From: Erwinia aphidicola
GTDB taxonomy: Bacteria > Pseudomonadota > Gammaproteobacteria > Enterobacterales > Enterobacteriaceae
Direction: 5' to 3'
Length of the DNA: 64,000 bases
Assembly: GCF_024169515.1 (NCBI RefSeq)
Contig: NZ_JAMKCQ010000001.1
Span: forward strand, 1,364,001-1,428,000
Of this stretch, positions 50,483-61,416 are shown in pieces. The position numbers and the translations under genes were made by a program. The notes below the pieces were generated by a model. It saw only the letters and a program-made list of their open reading frames with translations. It ran no database searches and had not been told where the DNA came from. Within the stretch, counting starts at the first letter, position 1. Each line of letters begins with the position of its first letter.

Positions 50483-52468
50483 TTATGATTGTTTCTGGAA
50501 CACGCACACACCGTGCGCGGCTCCATGCCAGACAGTTAACAGAATCGGGTTATCATCCCCGGCGAAGGGAGGAATGGCATGCCATTGCCCCTGAGGTAAC
50601 ACCAGGTCGCACACTTCTTCGGTGGCGTTGCAGGTTATCAACCAATGCTGTGAAAGCCGGATCTGCAAACGGTGCACACCCTGCTCCCACTCCGCAGCGC
50701 TGAGCGGCAGCCCCTGGCTGTTCAGCCACTCAACGTTGCCATCTCCCTCCTGCCACCAGCTATCCTGCTGCAGCGCCGGGATGCGGCGACGCAGATGGAT
50801 CAAAGCGGCAGTGAAGGCAAATAAACCGCGGTCTTGCCGCTGCCAGTCCAGCCACGTCAGTGGGTTGTCCTGGCAATAGGCATTATTATTTCCGTGCTGG
50901 CTGTGGCCGTGTTCGTCCCCGGCCAGCAGCATCGGCGTTCCCTGCGCCAGCAGCAGGGTGGTCAGCAGCGCATGCACGCTGCGCCGCCGATGCTCGGTAA
51001 CCAGCAACGGTGCATGCAAGCCTTCCACGCCGTGGTTGTGGCTGAAATTGCTGTTACTGCCGTCGCGGTTATCCTCGCCGTTGGCCTCGTTATGCTTTTG
51101 CCCGTAGCTGACCACATCACGCAGCGTAAAGCCGTCGTGCGCGGTGATCAGATTGATGCTGCTGGAGGGCTGGCGCTGGGCGCGCTGGAACACATCGCTG
51201 GACCCGGCAAAGCGGCGGGCGAAATCGCCGTTGGAGAGGTCGCCGTGCAGCCAGTAGCGCCGCGCCGCATCGCGAAAATGGTCGTTCCACTCGGCAAACG
51301 GTGGCGGGAAATTACCCACCTGGTAGCCGCCGGGGCCGATGTCCCACGGTTCGGCAATCAGCTTGCAGGCCGAGAGCAGCGGATCGGCGACGATCGCCTG
51401 GAACAGCGGCGCATCCGCCCGGTAGTCCGGCGTGCGCCCCAGCACGGTGGCGAGGTCGAACCGAAAACCGTCGATATGGCACTCCTCCACCCAATAGCGC
51501 AGGCAGTCGAGCGCCCACGCCATCACCGCAGGGTGGCTGAGGTTCTGCGTGTTGCCGCAGCCGGTCCAGTTGCGGTACTCGCCCTGCTCGTCCAGCCAGT
51601 AATAGCTCTGGTTATCGATGCCGCGCATTGACAGGGTCGGGCCGGTCTCTTCCAGCTCGGCGGTATGGTTGAACACCACGTCGAGGATCACTTCAATCCC
51701 CGCTTTGTGCAGCGCTTTCACCGCCTGCTGAAATTCACGCCTGGGGTGCAGCTCATTACGCCCGGAAGCGTAGCGCGCCTCCAGCGCATAGCAGGCCAGC
51801 GGGTTGTAGCCCCAGTAGTTGCTTAAGCCCTGGCGCAGCAGGCGCGGCTCGCTGGCGAAGCTGGCGACGGGCAGCAGTTCGAGGGTGGTAATGCCGAGGC
51901 GCTTGAAATAGTCAATCATCACCGGATGACCCAGCGCAGCGTAGGTGCCGCGGATCGCTTCCGGCAGCTCAGGATGGAGTTTAGTCAGCCCACGCACGTG
52001 CGCCTCATAAATCACCGTGCTGCCCCAGGGTATGCGTGGCGCGACATCATCTTCCCAGTCGAAATCATTCGCCAGCACCACGCTTTTCGGTGCCAGCGGC
52101 CCGCTGTCAGTCGGGTCTGGCTGCTGCACGCCACACTGGAAACACGGGTGGTCAGTCACCTCGCCCACCACTTCGCACGCTCGCGGATCGAGCAGCAGCT
52201 TAGCCGGGTTAAAGCGCTGGCCGATCTGCGGCTGCCAGGGGCCGTGTACCCGGTAGCCGTAGCGCTGACCGGGGCGCACGGCGGGCAGATAGCCGTGCCA
52301 GATATCCCCGCTGCGCGCCGGCAGATCAACGCGGGTTTCGCTACCGGCAGCATCAAACAGGCACAGCTCCACGCGCTCGGCGTGCTGCGAAAACAGGGTG
52401 AAGTTCACCCCTCTGCCATCATAGCTGGCCCCCTGCGGAAAGGGCTCACCGCTGCGGATGGGCGTCAT
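50483..52468 (-). CDS. glgX: glycogen debranching enzyme
   Basis: A 661-residue GH13 isoamylase-type enzyme hydrolysing alpha-1,6 branches of limit dextrins. It has an N-terminal CBM48 ([20 protein letters not shown]), then catalytic blocks [19 protein letters not shown] (nucleophile), IAEPWDIG (acid/base) and [13 protein letters not shown]. Its ATG overlaps the glgB stop by 4 nt, showing translational coupling. Confidence 0.97.
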   Translation of the reverse strand: MTPIRSGEPFPQGASYDGRGVNFTLFSQHAERVELCLFDAAGSETRVDLPARSGDIWHGYLPAVRPGQRYGYRVHGPWQPQIGQRFNPAKLLLDPRACEVVGEVTDHPCFQCGVQQPDPTDSGPLAPKSVVLANDFDWEDDVAPRIPWGSTVIYEAHVRGLTKLHPELPEAIRGTYAALGHPVMIDYFKRLGITTLELLPVASFASEPRLLRQGLSNYWGYNPLACYALEARYASGRNELHPRREFQQAVKALHKAGIEVILDVVFNHTAELEETGPTLSMRGIDNQSYYWLDEQGEYRNWTGCGNTQNLSHPAVMAWALDCLRYWVEECHIDGFRFDLATVLGRTPDYRADAPLFQAIVADPLLSACKLIAEPWDIGPGGYQVGNFPPPFAEWNDHFRDAARRYWLHGDLSNGDFARRFAGSSDVFQRAQRQPSSSINLITAHDGFTLRDVVSYGQKHNEANGEDNRDGSNSNFSHNHGVEGLHAPLLVTEHRRRSVHALLTTLLLAQGTPMLLAGDEHGHSQHGNNNAYCQDNPLTWLDWQRQDRGLFAFTAALIHLRRRIPALQQDSWWQEGDGNVEWLNSQGLPLSAAEWEQGVHRLQIRLSQHWLITCNATEEVCDLVLPQGQWHAIPPFAGDDNPILLTVWHGAAHGVCVFQKQS

Positions 52469-54651
52469 TCAGCCTCCCGCACCAGCCACAGCGTAGCGAG
52501 CGGCGGCAGCGTTATGCTCAGCGAGTGGCTGCGGTTATGGCTGCCCCAGTCGTCGGTGATGAGGGTGCCTAGATTGCCATTGTTACTGCCGTGATAGTGG
52601 CCGGAATCGGTATTCAGCACTTCACGCCAGCGCCCGGCACCAGACACCCCGAAGCGGTAGTCGTAACGCGGCACGGGAGTAAAGTTGCTGGCGACGATCA
52701 GCTCATTGCCGTCGCGGTCGCGGCGCACAAAGACAAATACCGAGTTATCAAAATCATCCACCACCAGCCACTCAAAACCGGCCGGGTCGAAATCCAGCTG
52801 ATAGAGCGGCGGGTTAGCCTGATAGGTGTGGTTGAGGTCGCGCACCAGCCGCTGCACGCCGTTGTGCCAGCCGTCCTCGCCCTCCAGCAGATGCCAGTCC
52901 AGGCTGGTGTCGTGGTTCCACTCTTTCCCCTGGGCGAACTCGTTGCCCATAAACAGCAGCTTTTTGCCGGGGAAGCCGAACATCCAGCCGTAATAGGCGC
53001 GCAGGTTAGCGAACTTCTGCCAGGCATCGCCCGGCATGCGGTCGAGGATCGAGCGCTTGCCGTGGACCACTTCATCGTGCGACAGCGGCAGCACAAAGTT
53101 TTCGGTGTAGTTGTAGAGCATGCCGAAGGTCATCAGGTCGTGATGATGGCGGCGATAAATCGGGTCGAGCGACATATAGTCGAGAGTGTCGTGCATCCAG
53201 CCGAGGTTCCACTTAAACCAGAAGCCCAGCCCACCCATCTCCTGCGGTCGCGACACGCCGCCAAAATCGGTCGACTCCTCCGCCACGGTAATTGAGCCGG
53301 GCGCGGCGTGGCCCAGCGTGCGGTTGGTGTAGCGCAGGAAAGAGATTGCTTCAAGATTCTCGCGCCCGCCAAGGTGGTTTGGCACCCACTCACCTTCGGC
53401 GCGGCTGTAGTCGCGATAGATCATCGATGCCACGGCATCCACGCGCAGCCCGTCGATGCCGAAACGCTCCACCCAGTAGAGTGCATTGCCCGCCAGATAG
53501 TTGCTGACCTCGCGGCGCCCAAAGTTATAGATCAGCGTGTTCCAGTCCTGGTGAAAGCCTTCACGCGGGTCGCCGTGCTCGTACAGCTCGGTGCCGTCAA
53601 ACTTCGCCAGGCCAAAATCATCGGATGGAAAGTGGCCCGGCACCCAGTCGAGCAGCACGTTCAGCCCGGCCTGGTGCGCGGCGGTAATAAACTCACGGAA
53701 CTCGTCGCGGGTGCCAAAGCGGCGCGTCGGCGCATACATTCCCAGCGGCTGGTAGCCCCAGCTGCCGTCGAACGGATGCTCATTGATCGGCAGTAGTTCA
53801 AGGTGGGTGAAGCCCATCTCTTTAACATAGGGCACCAGCTGCTCAGCCAGCTCTTTGTAGCTGAGCCAGAAGTGGTTATCGGTGTGACGACGCCAGGAGC
53901 CGAGGTGAACCTCGTATATCGAGATGGGTGCATCAAAGCCGTTGGCGCGCTGACGCTCCGGCGAGAGCGTGGTTTTTTCCGGAATACCGCAGATCATCGA
54001 GGCCGTTTGCGGGCGCATCTGCGCTTCAAAGGCATACGGGTCAGCCTTCAGCCGCAGCTGGCCGTCTTTGTCGATGATCTCAAATTTATACAGCTGCCCG
54101 GTGCGGGCGGCGGGGACAAACAGTTCCCAGACGCCAATTTCCCGCCGCAGGCGCATCGGATGGCGGCGGCCGTCCCAAAAGTTAAACTCGCCGACCACCG
54201 AGACGCGCTGCGCGTTCGGCGCCCACACCGCAAAGCGCGTGCCGATCACCCCATCAATGACGTCGGCATGTGCCCCCATGGTTTCGTAGGGACGCAGGTG
54301 CGTGCCTTCCGCCAGCAGCCAGCTGTCCATTTCCGGCAGCAGTGGGCCAAAGCGGTAGGCATCATCAATCAGGTTTTGCTCGCCGTGCCAGGTGACGGCA
54401 AGCTGATAGCGAAAGGGATTTTTCCGGCGCGGTACCACGCCATGAAAGAAACCGCGTGCGTCCTGGCACTCCAGCTGCACGCACTTTTGCCCGGTACGGG
54501 TATCGATCACCCAAACTTCAGTGGCATCCGGCAACAGGGCGCGCACTTCAAGACCGCTTGCGGTCTGGTGCATACCCAGCAGGGAAAAGGGGTCAGCAAA
54601 ATGACCAGAAACTAATGCATTGATAACATTGCGATCTACAAGCTCTGACAT
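52465..54651 (-). CDS. glgB: 1,4-alpha-glucan branching enzyme
   Basis: A 728-residue GH13 enzyme introducing alpha-1,6 branches into glycogen. Two N-terminal carbohydrate/CBM48 domains precede the barrel; motifs [22 protein letters not shown] (nucleophile), TVAEESTDF (acid/base) and [12 protein letters not shown] are visible. Same length as E. coli GlgB. First gene of the glg operon, with a 460-bp gap to asd upstream. Confidence 0.97.
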   Translation of the reverse strand: MSELVDRNVINALVSGHFADPFSLLGMHQTASGLEVRALLPDATEVWVIDTRTGQKCVQLECQDARGFFHGVVPRRKNPFRYQLAVTWHGEQNLIDDAYRFGPLLPEMDSWLLAEGTHLRPYETMGAHADVIDGVIGTRFAVWAPNAQRVSVVGEFNFWDGRRHPMRLRREIGVWELFVPAARTGQLYKFEIIDKDGQLRLKADPYAFEAQMRPQTASMICGIPEKTTLSPERQRANGFDAPISIYEVHLGSWRRHTDNHFWLSYKELAEQLVPYVKEMGFTHLELLPINEHPFDGSWGYQPLGMYAPTRRFGTRDEFREFITAAHQAGLNVLLDWVPGHFPSDDFGLAKFDGTELYEHGDPREGFHQDWNTLIYNFGRREVSNYLAGNALYWVERFGIDGLRVDAVASMIYRDYSRAEGEWVPNHLGGRENLEAISFLRYTNRTLGHAAPGSITVAEESTDFGGVSRPQEMGGLGFWFKWNLGWMHDTLDYMSLDPIYRRHHHDLMTFGMLYNYTENFVLPLSHDEVVHGKRSILDRMPGDAWQKFANLRAYYGWMFGFPGKKLLFMGNEFAQGKEWNHDTSLDWHLLEGEDGWHNGVQRLVRDLNHTYQANPPLYQLDFDPAGFEWLVVDDFDNSVFVFVRRDRDGNELIVASNFTPVPRYDYRFGVSGAGRWREVLNTDSGHYHGSNNGNLGTLITDDWGSHNRSHSLSITLPPLATLWLVREAE

Positions 54652-55067
54652 GACTTTCTTCCCGTGATGGTCGGCAGGCGAAAATTAAGCCAGGGAAGGC
54701 ATAACCCATGCACTGCTCTTCATTGAGCCTAAATCACGCTGGCAGGACCGGACCTTCCCTTGGAAAAAACCGCCGCCGCGCGCAACAAACTAACCGTTCA
54801 TAAAGCAAAATTATTCTGGGAGAGTGACGTTTTAAGCATAGCCAGGGCACAACAATAACCCTGCCTGAAAGCGTAAATATATTTCTTTCAGATCCACGTT
54901 TGTTGTTGTAGAGGCGAGAAGCAGGAAGCTAAGTGCATTCTTAAAAAGGCCGGAGGGCAGCGCCCGTGGCACGGTTAAGATGCTGAAATCTGACGCAGAG
55001 GATCGTCAGAAAAGAGATTACGGGTGGATCTGGTTTTAGTGAAAACGCTGGAGCACTAAGATACAGG
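54652..55067. other. gap between asd and glgB
   Basis: About 415 bp without a gene. It should contain the glgB promoter (minus strand). I cannot point to a certain -10/-35, Csr site or repeat in it. Confidence 0.4.
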
Positions 55068-55106
55068 GTGACATCTTCCCCCGCGTCAAAACGGGGGAAG
55101 CGTCAC
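55068..55106 (-). terminator. long hairpin after asd
   Basis: GTGAC..CTTCCCCCG (55068-55083) pairs with CGGGGGAAG..GTCAC (55092-55106), giving 14 pairs with one internal mismatch. It begins 6 nt past the asd stop. There is no T run beyond it, so termination efficiency is uncertain. Confidence 0.6.
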
Positions 55107-55111
55107 AACTT

Positions 55112-56221
55112 TTAACCGACCAACAGGCGTAACATGCGGCGCAGCGGCTCGGCCGCGCCCCACAGCAGCTGATCGCCGACGGTGAAGGCAGAGAGATACT
55201 CCGGCCCCATGTTCAGCTTACGCAAGCGGCCAACCGGGGTGTTCAGCGTGCCGGTCACGGCGGCTGGGGTCAGTTCACGCATGGAGATCTCACGGTCGTT
55301 CGGCACCACTTTCACCCATTCGTTGTGCGAAGCCAGCATCTGCTCAATTTCGCCCAGCGGCACATCTTTTTTCAGCTTCAGCGTAAAGGCCTGGCTGTGG
55401 CAGCGCAGCGCACCGACGCGGACGCAAAGGCCATCCACTGGGATCACGCTGCTGGTACGCAGAATTTTGTTGGTTTCCGCCTGCCCTTTCCACTCTTCAC
55501 GCGTCTGGCCGTTATCCAGCTGCTTGTCGATCCATGGGATCAGGCTGCCCGCCAGCGGCACGCCGAAGTTATCGGTTGGCAGCACGCCGGTGCGGCTCAG
55601 CTCGGTGACTTTGCGTTCAATATCGAGGATGGCAGAAGCCGGGTCCTGCAGCTCTTTCGCCACGTGATTGTGCAGCATGCCCATCTGGGTCAACAGCTCG
55701 CGCATATGGCGCGCGCCGCCGCCGGAAGCCGCCTGATAGGTCGCCACTGACGCCCACTCAATCAGATTGTTTTCAAACAGGCCGCCCAGCGACATCAGCA
55801 TCAGGCTGACGGTGCAGTTGCCGCCGACGAAGGTTTTAATCCCTTTATCGAGGCCGTCGTGGATCACCTTATGGTTGACCGGGTCGAGGATGATAATGGC
55901 ATCATCTTTCATGCGCAGAGTGGAAGCCGCATCAATCCAGTAGCCATTCCAGCCCGCCGCGCGCAGCTTAGGGTAGATGTCGCTGGTGTAATCGCCACCC
56001 TGGCAGGTGATGATGATATCCAGCGCCTTCAGCGCTTCAATATCAAACGCATCCTGCAGCGTGCCTGCCGGGCGCCCGCCAAACTCCGGCGCGGCCTGGC
56101 CGTGCTGAGAAGTAGAAAAGAATACCGGGCGGATCACATCAAAATCGCGCTCTTCACTCATGCGCTGCATCAGTACCGAGCCAACCATGCCACGCCAACC
56201 TACCAGTCCAACTGTCTTCAT
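55112..56221 (-). CDS. asd: aspartate-semialdehyde dehydrogenase
   Basis: A 369-residue NADPH enzyme making aspartate semialdehyde for lysine, DAP, threonine and methionine. The nucleotide motif [14 protein letters not shown], catalytic Cys in [15 protein letters not shown] and the active-site His in RCHSQAF are present. Two consecutive ATGs exist (56222-56224 and 56219-56221); the second has better SD spacing. Very similar to E. coli Asd throughout. Confidence 0.97.
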   Translation of the reverse strand: MKTVGLVGWRGMVGSVLMQRMSEERDFDVIRPVFFSTSQHGQAAPEFGGRPAGTLQDAFDIEALKALDIIITCQGGDYTSDIYPKLRAAGWNGYWIDAASTLRMKDDAIIILDPVNHKVIHDGLDKGIKTFVGGNCTVSLMLMSLGGLFENNLIEWASVATYQAASGGGARHMRELLTQMGMLHNHVAKELQDPASAILDIERKVTELSRTGVLPTDNFGVPLAGSLIPWIDKQLDNGQTREEWKGQAETNKILRTSSVIPVDGLCVRVGALRCHSQAFTLKLKKDVPLGEIEQMLASHNEWVKVVPNDREISMRELTPAAVTGTLNTPVGRLRKLNMGPEYLSAFTVGDQLLWGAAEPLRRMLRLLVG

Positions 56222-56494
56222 CATGCACCTGCTTCAGGCTACTTTACTTGCCATTTTGCCTCCCGGCAGTGCGCGCAATCCTCACGTACTACAGTACGCT
56301 GCGGTTGCTGTGCGCTGGCGGTAAGCAAACTGGCTGCGCCAGTAACGCCTGACCTGTTAGAGTTAATAAAAGAAATAGGGTTAAACCTTACAAGGTGCAG
56401 CAAAAGTGGCAAGTGAATTAAATCGATTAAGCCGGTTTTTTTAGCAGCTACGCTTATAACGCGTGAGCATTGATAATTAAAGAGAACAACGACG

Positions 56495-57088
56495 ATGACC
56501 GAAATGATCTCGGCGACGATATTATTGTTGCTGATTATGGACCCGCTGGGCAATTTGCCGATTTTTATGTCGGTATTAAAGCATCTGGAGCCGAAACGTC
56601 GACGCATGGTGCTGATGCGCGAAATGCTGATTGCGCTGCTGATTATGCTGCTGTTCCTGTTCGCCGGGGAAAAAATACTTAGCTTCCTCAACCTGCGTAC
56701 GGAAACGGTGTCGATCTCCGGGGGGATAATTCTGTTTCTGATTGCGATTAAGATGATCTTCCCCGGTCAGGAGAGCAGCAGCAGCGGATTATCCGCAGGT
56801 GAAGAGCCGTTCCTGGTACCGCTGGCGATCCCGCTGGTGGCCGGGCCGTCCCTGCTGGCGACGCTGATGCTGCTGTCGCACCAGTATCCGCATCAGATGG
56901 GTCATCTGGTGGGCGCGCTGCTGATAGCCTGGGGCGCTACGGTGGCGATCCTGCTGCTGTCGGGGCTGTTCCTGCGCCTGCTGGGGGATAAAGGCGTGAA
57001 CGCGCTGGAGAGGCTGATGGGGTTGATTTTGATTATGCTGGCGACGCAGATGTTTATGGATGGGATACGCGCGTATTTGAAACTGTGA
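56495..57088 (+). CDS. yhgN: YhgN, MarC-family inner-membrane protein
   Basis: A 197-residue protein with six predicted membrane helices and the family signature LLLIMDPLGNLPIFMSVLKHL at the N-terminus and PLAIPLVAGPSLLATLM in the middle. MarC-family proteins are integral membrane proteins of unknown function; transport has been proposed but not shown. Position between asd and gntU is conserved. The stop is directly followed by the 34-bp repeat array. Confidence 0.95.
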   Translation: MTEMISATILLLLIMDPLGNLPIFMSVLKHLEPKRRRMVLMREMLIALLIMLLFLFAGEKILSFLNLRTETVSISGGIILFLIAIKMIFPGQESSSSGLSAGEEPFLVPLAIPLVAGPSLLATLMLLSHQYPHQMGHLVGALLIAWGATVAILLLSGLFLRLLGDKGVNALERLMGLILIMLATQMFMDGIRAYLKL

Positions 57089-57094
57089 CGATCG

Positions 57095-57390
57095 CGGGCG
57101 AGGCATGCCTCGCCCCTACGGTTTTGTCCGGGTCGGGCATGCCTCGCCCCTGCGGTTTTGTCCGGGTCGGGCATGCCTCGCCCCTGCGGTTTTGTCCGGG
57201 TCGGGCATGCCTCGCCCCTACGGTTTTGTCCGGGTCGGGCATGCCTCGCCCCAGCGGTTTTGTACGGGTCGGGTATGCCTCGCCCCTGCGGTTTTGTACG
57301 GGTCGGGCATGCCTCGCCCCAGCGGTTTTGTACGGGTCGGGTATGCCTCGCCCCTGCGGTTTTGTAGGGGGCGGGCATGCCCGACCCGCA
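57095..57390. repeat. 34-bp tandem array, nine units, bounded by REP-like ends
   Basis: The core GCATGCCTCGCCCC (with GTATGC and CCCGACCC variants) starts at 57103 and recurs at 57137, 57171, 57205, 57239, 57273, 57307, 57341 and 57375, exactly every 34 bp. The first unit is a full palindrome GGGCGAGG-CATG-CCTCGCCC followed by CTAC; the last begins GTAG (57364-57367). Units differ at a few fixed positions (CTGC/CTAC/CAGC; TCC/TAC). There are no unique spacers, so it is not CRISPR. Open frames across it on both strands result from the lack of stops in the unit. Confidence 0.93.
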
Positions 57391-57397
57391 ACATCAA

Positions 57398-58738
57398 TTA
57401 CGACAACAGTTCAAAGGCAATCATGCCGATAATCGCGCCGACGGTACCGAGGATAGTTTCCATCAGCGTCCAGGTTTTCAACGTCTGTGCTTCGGTGGCG
57501 CCGGTAAAGCGGCCAAACAGCCAGAAACCGGCATCGTTGACGTGGCTACAGATAATCGAGCCCCCGGCAATACAGATCGACAGCGCGGCAAGCTGCGCGC
57601 CCGAGTAGTGCAGCGGTTCGATCACCGGCATAATCAGGCCCACGGCGGTCAGGCAGGCTACGGTCGCCGAGCCCTGAATAATGCGCACCGCACCGGACAG
57701 CACAAAGCACGCCAGCGCTACTGGCAGACCGGCTCCGGTCAGCGCATTCCCCAGCGCCGGACCCACGCCGGAATCCACCAGCACCTGCTTGAACACGCCA
57801 CCCGCACCGATCACCAGCAGGATAATGCCCGCCGGCTGCAGCGCCGCGCCGCAAATCTGCATCACGCGCTCTTTATCCATACCCTGACGATAAGCCAGGC
57901 CATAAATCGCCACCAGGCAGGCCAGCAGGATCGCCGTAAACGGGTGGCCGATAAACTCCAGCCACTCGTACAGGCTGGTGCCCGGCGCGGTAAAGCGCGC
58001 ACCGATGGTTTTCAGCCCGACCAGGATCAGCGGGAACAGGATCAGCGACAGGCTGAAGCCAAATGAGGGCAGCTTGCTCTCGTCAAACTCCGGGTGCTCG
58101 CCCTCTTCGGGCACGCCGAACTCAACGTGCTGGCTGATAAAGCGACCAAACAGCGGCCCGGCAATCAGCATCCCCGGAATAGCGGCGCACAGCCCCAGCA
58201 GGATCATCCAGCCAAAGTCCGCGTGCATCTGGGAAGCCAGCAGCATCGGCGCAGGCCCCGGCAGCAGAAATGCCGCGGCGGCAGCCACCCCGGCGAACAG
58301 CGGAATCACCAGCTTCACCAGGTTATCCCCGGTGCGGCGCGCCACGGCAAACGCGATGCTGATCAGCAGCACCACCGCTACTTCGAAGAACAGCGGCAGT
58401 GCGCAGATCAGACCGGCAATGCCCATGGCGTAGTGCGCCCGGCTTTCGCCAAAGGTTTTCAGCATGCGGATGGCGATCTGATCGACCGCGCCGGTTTCGT
58501 GCAGGATTTTACCGAACATCGCGCCCAGCGCGACGACAATAGCGAGGAATCCGAGCGTGCCGCCCATGCCTTTCTGCATGGTATCGGCGATTTTATCCAG
58601 CGGCATCCCGGAGAACAGCCCGGCGCCGATCGAGACCAGCATCAGCGCCACAAAGGCGTGCATTCGCGCCTTCATCACTAAAAACAGCAGCAGCAGGACC
58701 GATCCGGCTGCGGTTAACACCAGCGTTGCAGTACTCAT
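57398..58738 (-). CDS. gntU: low-affinity gluconate transporter GntU
   Basis: A 446-residue permease of the GntP family with about 12 hydrophobic segments, identical in length to E. coli GntU. Diagnostic stretches are FLAIVVALGAMFGKILHETGAVDQIA, IICALPLFFEVAVV-like LICALPLFFEVAVVL, and SHVNDAGFWLFGRFTGATEA. It imports D-gluconate by proton symport. It lies 6 bp after gntK and is regulated with it. Confidence 0.96.
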   Translation of the reverse strand: MSTATLVLTAAGSVLLLLFLVMKARMHAFVALMLVSIGAGLFSGMPLDKIADTMQKGMGGTLGFLAIVVALGAMFGKILHETGAVDQIAIRMLKTFGESRAHYAMGIAGLICALPLFFEVAVVLLISIAFAVARRTGDNLVKLVIPLFAGVAAAAAFLLPGPAPMLLASQMHADFGWMILLGLCAAIPGMLIAGPLFGRFISQHVEFGVPEEGEHPEFDESKLPSFGFSLSLILFPLILVGLKTIGARFTAPGTSLYEWLEFIGHPFTAILLACLVAIYGLAYRQGMDKERVMQICGAALQPAGIILLVIGAGGVFKQVLVDSGVGPALGNALTGAGLPVALACFVLSGAVRIIQGSATVACLTAVGLIMPVIEPLHYSGAQLAALSICIAGGSIICSHVNDAGFWLFGRFTGATEAQTLKTWTLMETILGTVGAIIGMIAFELLS

Positions 58739-58744
58739 GACACC

Positions 58745-59284
58745 CTACTTAGTTTTGGCGATCGCACCATCAATGGTTTTGAGCGTTGCCGCAACAACCT
58801 CATCCAGCGTCTGATTAATATCGACGACCAGCACGTCATGCTCATCACTGCCCGGCTCTTCCAGGGTGGCGAACTGCGTCACCAGCATCTGTGGCTTGAA
58901 GAAGTGGCCTTTGCGCGCGCGCAGGCGGGATTCAATGGTATCGAAATCGCCCTGCAGATAGACGAAGGAGAGGTTCTGATTCCCTTTGCGCAGGATGTCG
59001 CGATAACTTTTTTTCAACGCCGAGCAGACAATCAGCGACACGCTGTTGGTGCGCTGCATGGCAAAGGCCGCATCGTTGATCGACTGCAGCCACGGGCGGC
59101 GGTCATCATCATTCAGCGGATGGCCTTCGGACATTTTTTCGATATTGGCGCGCGGATGCAGGAAATCGCCATCGAGGAATGCCGCTTGCAGCTGGTGCGC
59201 GACCGCATTGGCAACGGCGGACTTGCCGCTGCCGGATACGCCCATCAGGACAAATACGTGATTTGGCGTTGAAGTTGTGTTCAT
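58745..59284 (-). CDS. gntK: gluconokinase GntK
   Basis: A 179-residue P-loop kinase phosphorylating gluconate to 6-phosphogluconate for the Entner-Doudoroff and pentose phosphate routes. The P-loop GVSGSGKS is at residues 15-22, and the family block FLDGDFLHPRANIEKMSEGHPLNDDDR follows. A GntR operator lies 43 bp upstream. Slightly longer at the N-terminus than E. coli GntK. Confidence 0.96.
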   Translation of the reverse strand: MNTTSTPNHVFVLMGVSGSGKSAVANAVAHQLQAAFLDGDFLHPRANIEKMSEGHPLNDDDRRPWLQSINDAAFAMQRTNSVSLIVCSALKKSYRDILRKGNQNLSFVYLQGDFDTIESRLRARKGHFFKPQMLVTQFATLEEPGSDEHDVLVVDINQTLDEVVAATLKTIDGAIAKTK

Positions 59285-59326
59285 TTTTATCGCTCCGGCA
59301 GAGAAGGTGCAGGTGTGTTCGTCCAG

Positions 59327-59343
59327 TTGTTATCGGTAACATT
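59327..59343. promoter_or_regulatory. GntR operator before gntKU
   Basis: TTGTTATCGGTAACATT reads AATGTTACCGATAACAA on the other strand, close to the palindromic GntR site (ATGTTACC-GATAACAT). It sits between gntR and gntK. Confidence 0.8.
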
Positions 59344-59470
59344 GTCTGGATGTGCATTGATTATGGCAACAGCTGGCCAGGAAAAAGCTGGTAAATGTGA
59401 GGGGGGTCATAAAAACGGAAGAATCAGAGTCGGGGTCGGACATATCCGCCCCGAATAGCTAAACAAGTTA

Positions 59471-60466
59471 TTAAATGCTGCCCCCGGCTGAGATGGTAAA
59501 GCCGACATCCACCGGGCGCATATCAACATTCTCGCCACGAATGCGCGCCAGCAGCAGCGCCGCAGACTCGTGCCCCATGCGTTCACGCGGGGTCTGCACC
59601 GTCGCCAGCGTCGGGTTGACCACATCAGCAATATCGTGGCCGTGGAAACCGGCAATCGCCATCTGCTGCGGGATCTGCAGCCCCTGGCGCTGGCACTCAA
59701 ACATCGCCCCGACCGCCAGGTCATCATTGGTACAGAACAGGCTGTCGGTCAGCGGATAGCGCTGTTGCGCCTCGCGCATCAGCATCGCCCCGGCGGAGAA
59801 CGACGAGGCCGCCTCCATCATCACCGTTTGCGGCTCCAGCCCTGCTTCACGCATCGCCAGCGCGTAGCCCTGCTCTTTCTGCAAGGTACGCTCATCTAGC
59901 CGCGCCCCGAGGTAAACCGGGTGACGATGGCCTTTTTGCAGAATGGCGTGGGTCATCTGGCGCGCCGCCTCAACGTTGTCAAAACCGACCGCCATATCCA
60001 GGCATGGCGATACGCTGTCCATCATCTCAATCACCGGAATGCCTGCGGTTTCGATCATGCGCAAGCTGGCGGCGGTGTGGGTGCGCTCGGTGAGGATCAG
60101 GCCGTCGATATTCCAGCCAAGCAGGGAGCGCAGCTGCAACTCTTCCTTTTCGGCGCTGTAGCCAAAGTGCCCGAGCAGCGTCTGGTAGCCTGCGGCGTCG
60201 GTCACCGCTTCAATGCCGCGCAGCACGTCGGCAAACACCTGGTTGGTCAGTGAGGGCAGCAGTACGCCAATGGCGCGGCTGGTGGCGTTGGAAAGCATAT
60301 CGGGGGCGCGATTGGGGATATAACCCAGCTCATCCAGCGCGGCGGCGATCTTGCCCTGCAGCGCGGCAGAAACCTGATCGGGGTTACGCAGATAGCGGCT
60401 AACGGTCATTTTGGTGATGCCTACGCGATCGGCAACGTCCTGTAGTACCGGTCTTTTTTTCTTCAT
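59471..60466 (-). CDS. gntR: GntR, LacI-family gluconate repressor
   Basis: A 331-residue repressor with an N-terminal LacI-type HTH (VLQDVADRVGITKMTVSRYLRNPDQVS) and a periplasmic-binding-protein-like effector domain (GVLLPSLTNQVFADVLRGIE...). Gluconate relieves repression of gntKU. Length equals the E. coli protein. It lies upstream of gntK with a separate promoter. Confidence 0.96.
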   Translation of the reverse strand: MKKKRPVLQDVADRVGITKMTVSRYLRNPDQVSAALQGKIAAALDELGYIPNRAPDMLSNATSRAIGVLLPSLTNQVFADVLRGIEAVTDAAGYQTLLGHFGYSAEKEELQLRSLLGWNIDGLILTERTHTAASLRMIETAGIPVIEMMDSVSPCLDMAVGFDNVEAARQMTHAILQKGHRHPVYLGARLDERTLQKEQGYALAMREAGLEPQTVMMEAASSFSAGAMLMREAQQRYPLTDSLFCTNDDLAVGAMFECQRQGLQIPQQMAIAGFHGHDIADVVNPTLATVQTPRERMGHESAALLLARIRGENVDMRPVDVGFTISAGGSI

Positions 60467-60530
60467 TGGGCTTCAGCTATGCGGACAGAATTATGCTGAG
60501 TGTAACAAAAGCGTGGGCAAAAACGACAAA

Positions 60531-60550
60531 GGGGCGAGGGTCTCGCCCCT
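60531..60550 (-). terminator. terminator hairpin after yhhW
   Basis: GGGGCGAG and CTCGCCCC form a perfect 8-bp stem around a 3-nt loop, 23 nt beyond the yhhW stop, followed on the minus strand by TTTGTCGTTTTT. Confidence 0.65.
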
Positions 60551-60572
60551 TAAAGTGTGACACAGGTTGTAG

Positions 60573-61268
60573 TTAAACCGGCGGCAGGTCGAACAGCAGG
60601 ATCTCTGCATCGCTGCTGGCGTTAATCGCCAGGGATTTTTCATCCCAGATAGCGAACGCGTCAGAGGTGGTTGCCGCTTCGCCGTTGACGGTCACATCGC
60701 CTTTCACCACCTGGATCCAGATGCGGCGGCCCTCTTCGACCTCAACCACGCCCTCTTCCGCCGCTTTCAGCGCCCAGCGCGACAGGGTCATATCCTGGAA
60801 CACCTTAAGTGAACCGTCACGCGCATCCGGCGACAGCACCAGCTGGCGGCCCTGCACATCGTCAAAACGGCGCTGTGCATAGCGCGGTTCAATACCGGTG
60901 CTTTCCGGGATAATCCAGATCTGGTACAGGTGCAGCGGCACCTCTTTGCTGGCGTTGTACTCAGAGTGACGTACGCCGGTCCCGGCGCTCATAATCTGGA
61001 ACTCACCCGCCGGGATCTGCTCCTTGTTGCCCATGCTGTCCTGGTGCTCAACGGTCCCGGACAGGACATAGGTGAGGATCTCCATATCTTTATGCGGATG
61101 GGTACCAAAACCCTGGCCGCCGTCGATCACATCTTCATTAATCACCCGCAGCGCGGAGAAGCCCATAAAGTTGGCATCGTAGTAATCAGCGAAAGAGAAG
61201 GTGTGGTAGCTGTCCAGCCAGCCATGGTTAGCATGACCGCGATCTTGTGCTTTGCGTAAGTAAATCAT
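60573..61268 (-). CDS. yhhW: YhhW, pirin-family quercetin 2,3-dioxygenase
   Basis: A 231-residue bicupin of the pirin family, the same length as E. coli YhhW, which degrades quercetin in vitro. Metal ligands are visible in GTHPHKDMEILTYVLSGTVEH and GTGVRHSEYN. ATG 61268 with GGAG 8 nt upstream is preferred over an upstream TTG. The natural substrate is not known. In E. coli yhhX separates it from ryhB; here they are neighbours. Confidence 0.95.
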   Translation of the reverse strand: MIYLRKAQDRGHANHGWLDSYHTFSFADYYDANFMGFSALRVINEDVIDGGQGFGTHPHKDMEILTYVLSGTVEHQDSMGNKEQIPAGEFQIMSAGTGVRHSEYNASKEVPLHLYQIWIIPESTGIEPRYAQRRFDDVQGRQLVLSPDARDGSLKVFQDMTLSRWALKAAEEGVVEVEEGRRIWIQVVKGDVTVNGEAATTSDAFAIWDEKSLAINASSDAEILLFDLPPV

Positions 61269-61416
61269 ATTCAATTCTCCTCAACGTTTTGACACAGTCT
61301 GAACCTGAAAGGAGGGGGATGATAGCGGAGAAAATTGTCTTCTCTGTTCAAAATATTCGATGGGGTAGGAGGGAGAACTTCAAAGAAACTACCGGAGCAG
61401 ATGGCAAATCGCAGGC

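Noticed and set aside
57095-57390. CRISPR array
   Set aside because: The 34-bp period is entirely repeat with no unique spacers, and no cas genes are nearby.
57054-57608. Long open frames on both strands encoding repeats such as GHASPLRFCPGRACLAP
   Set aside because: They arise from the 34-bp tandem unit, which lacks stop codons in every frame; there is no ribosome site, and the frames run into gntU antisense sequence.
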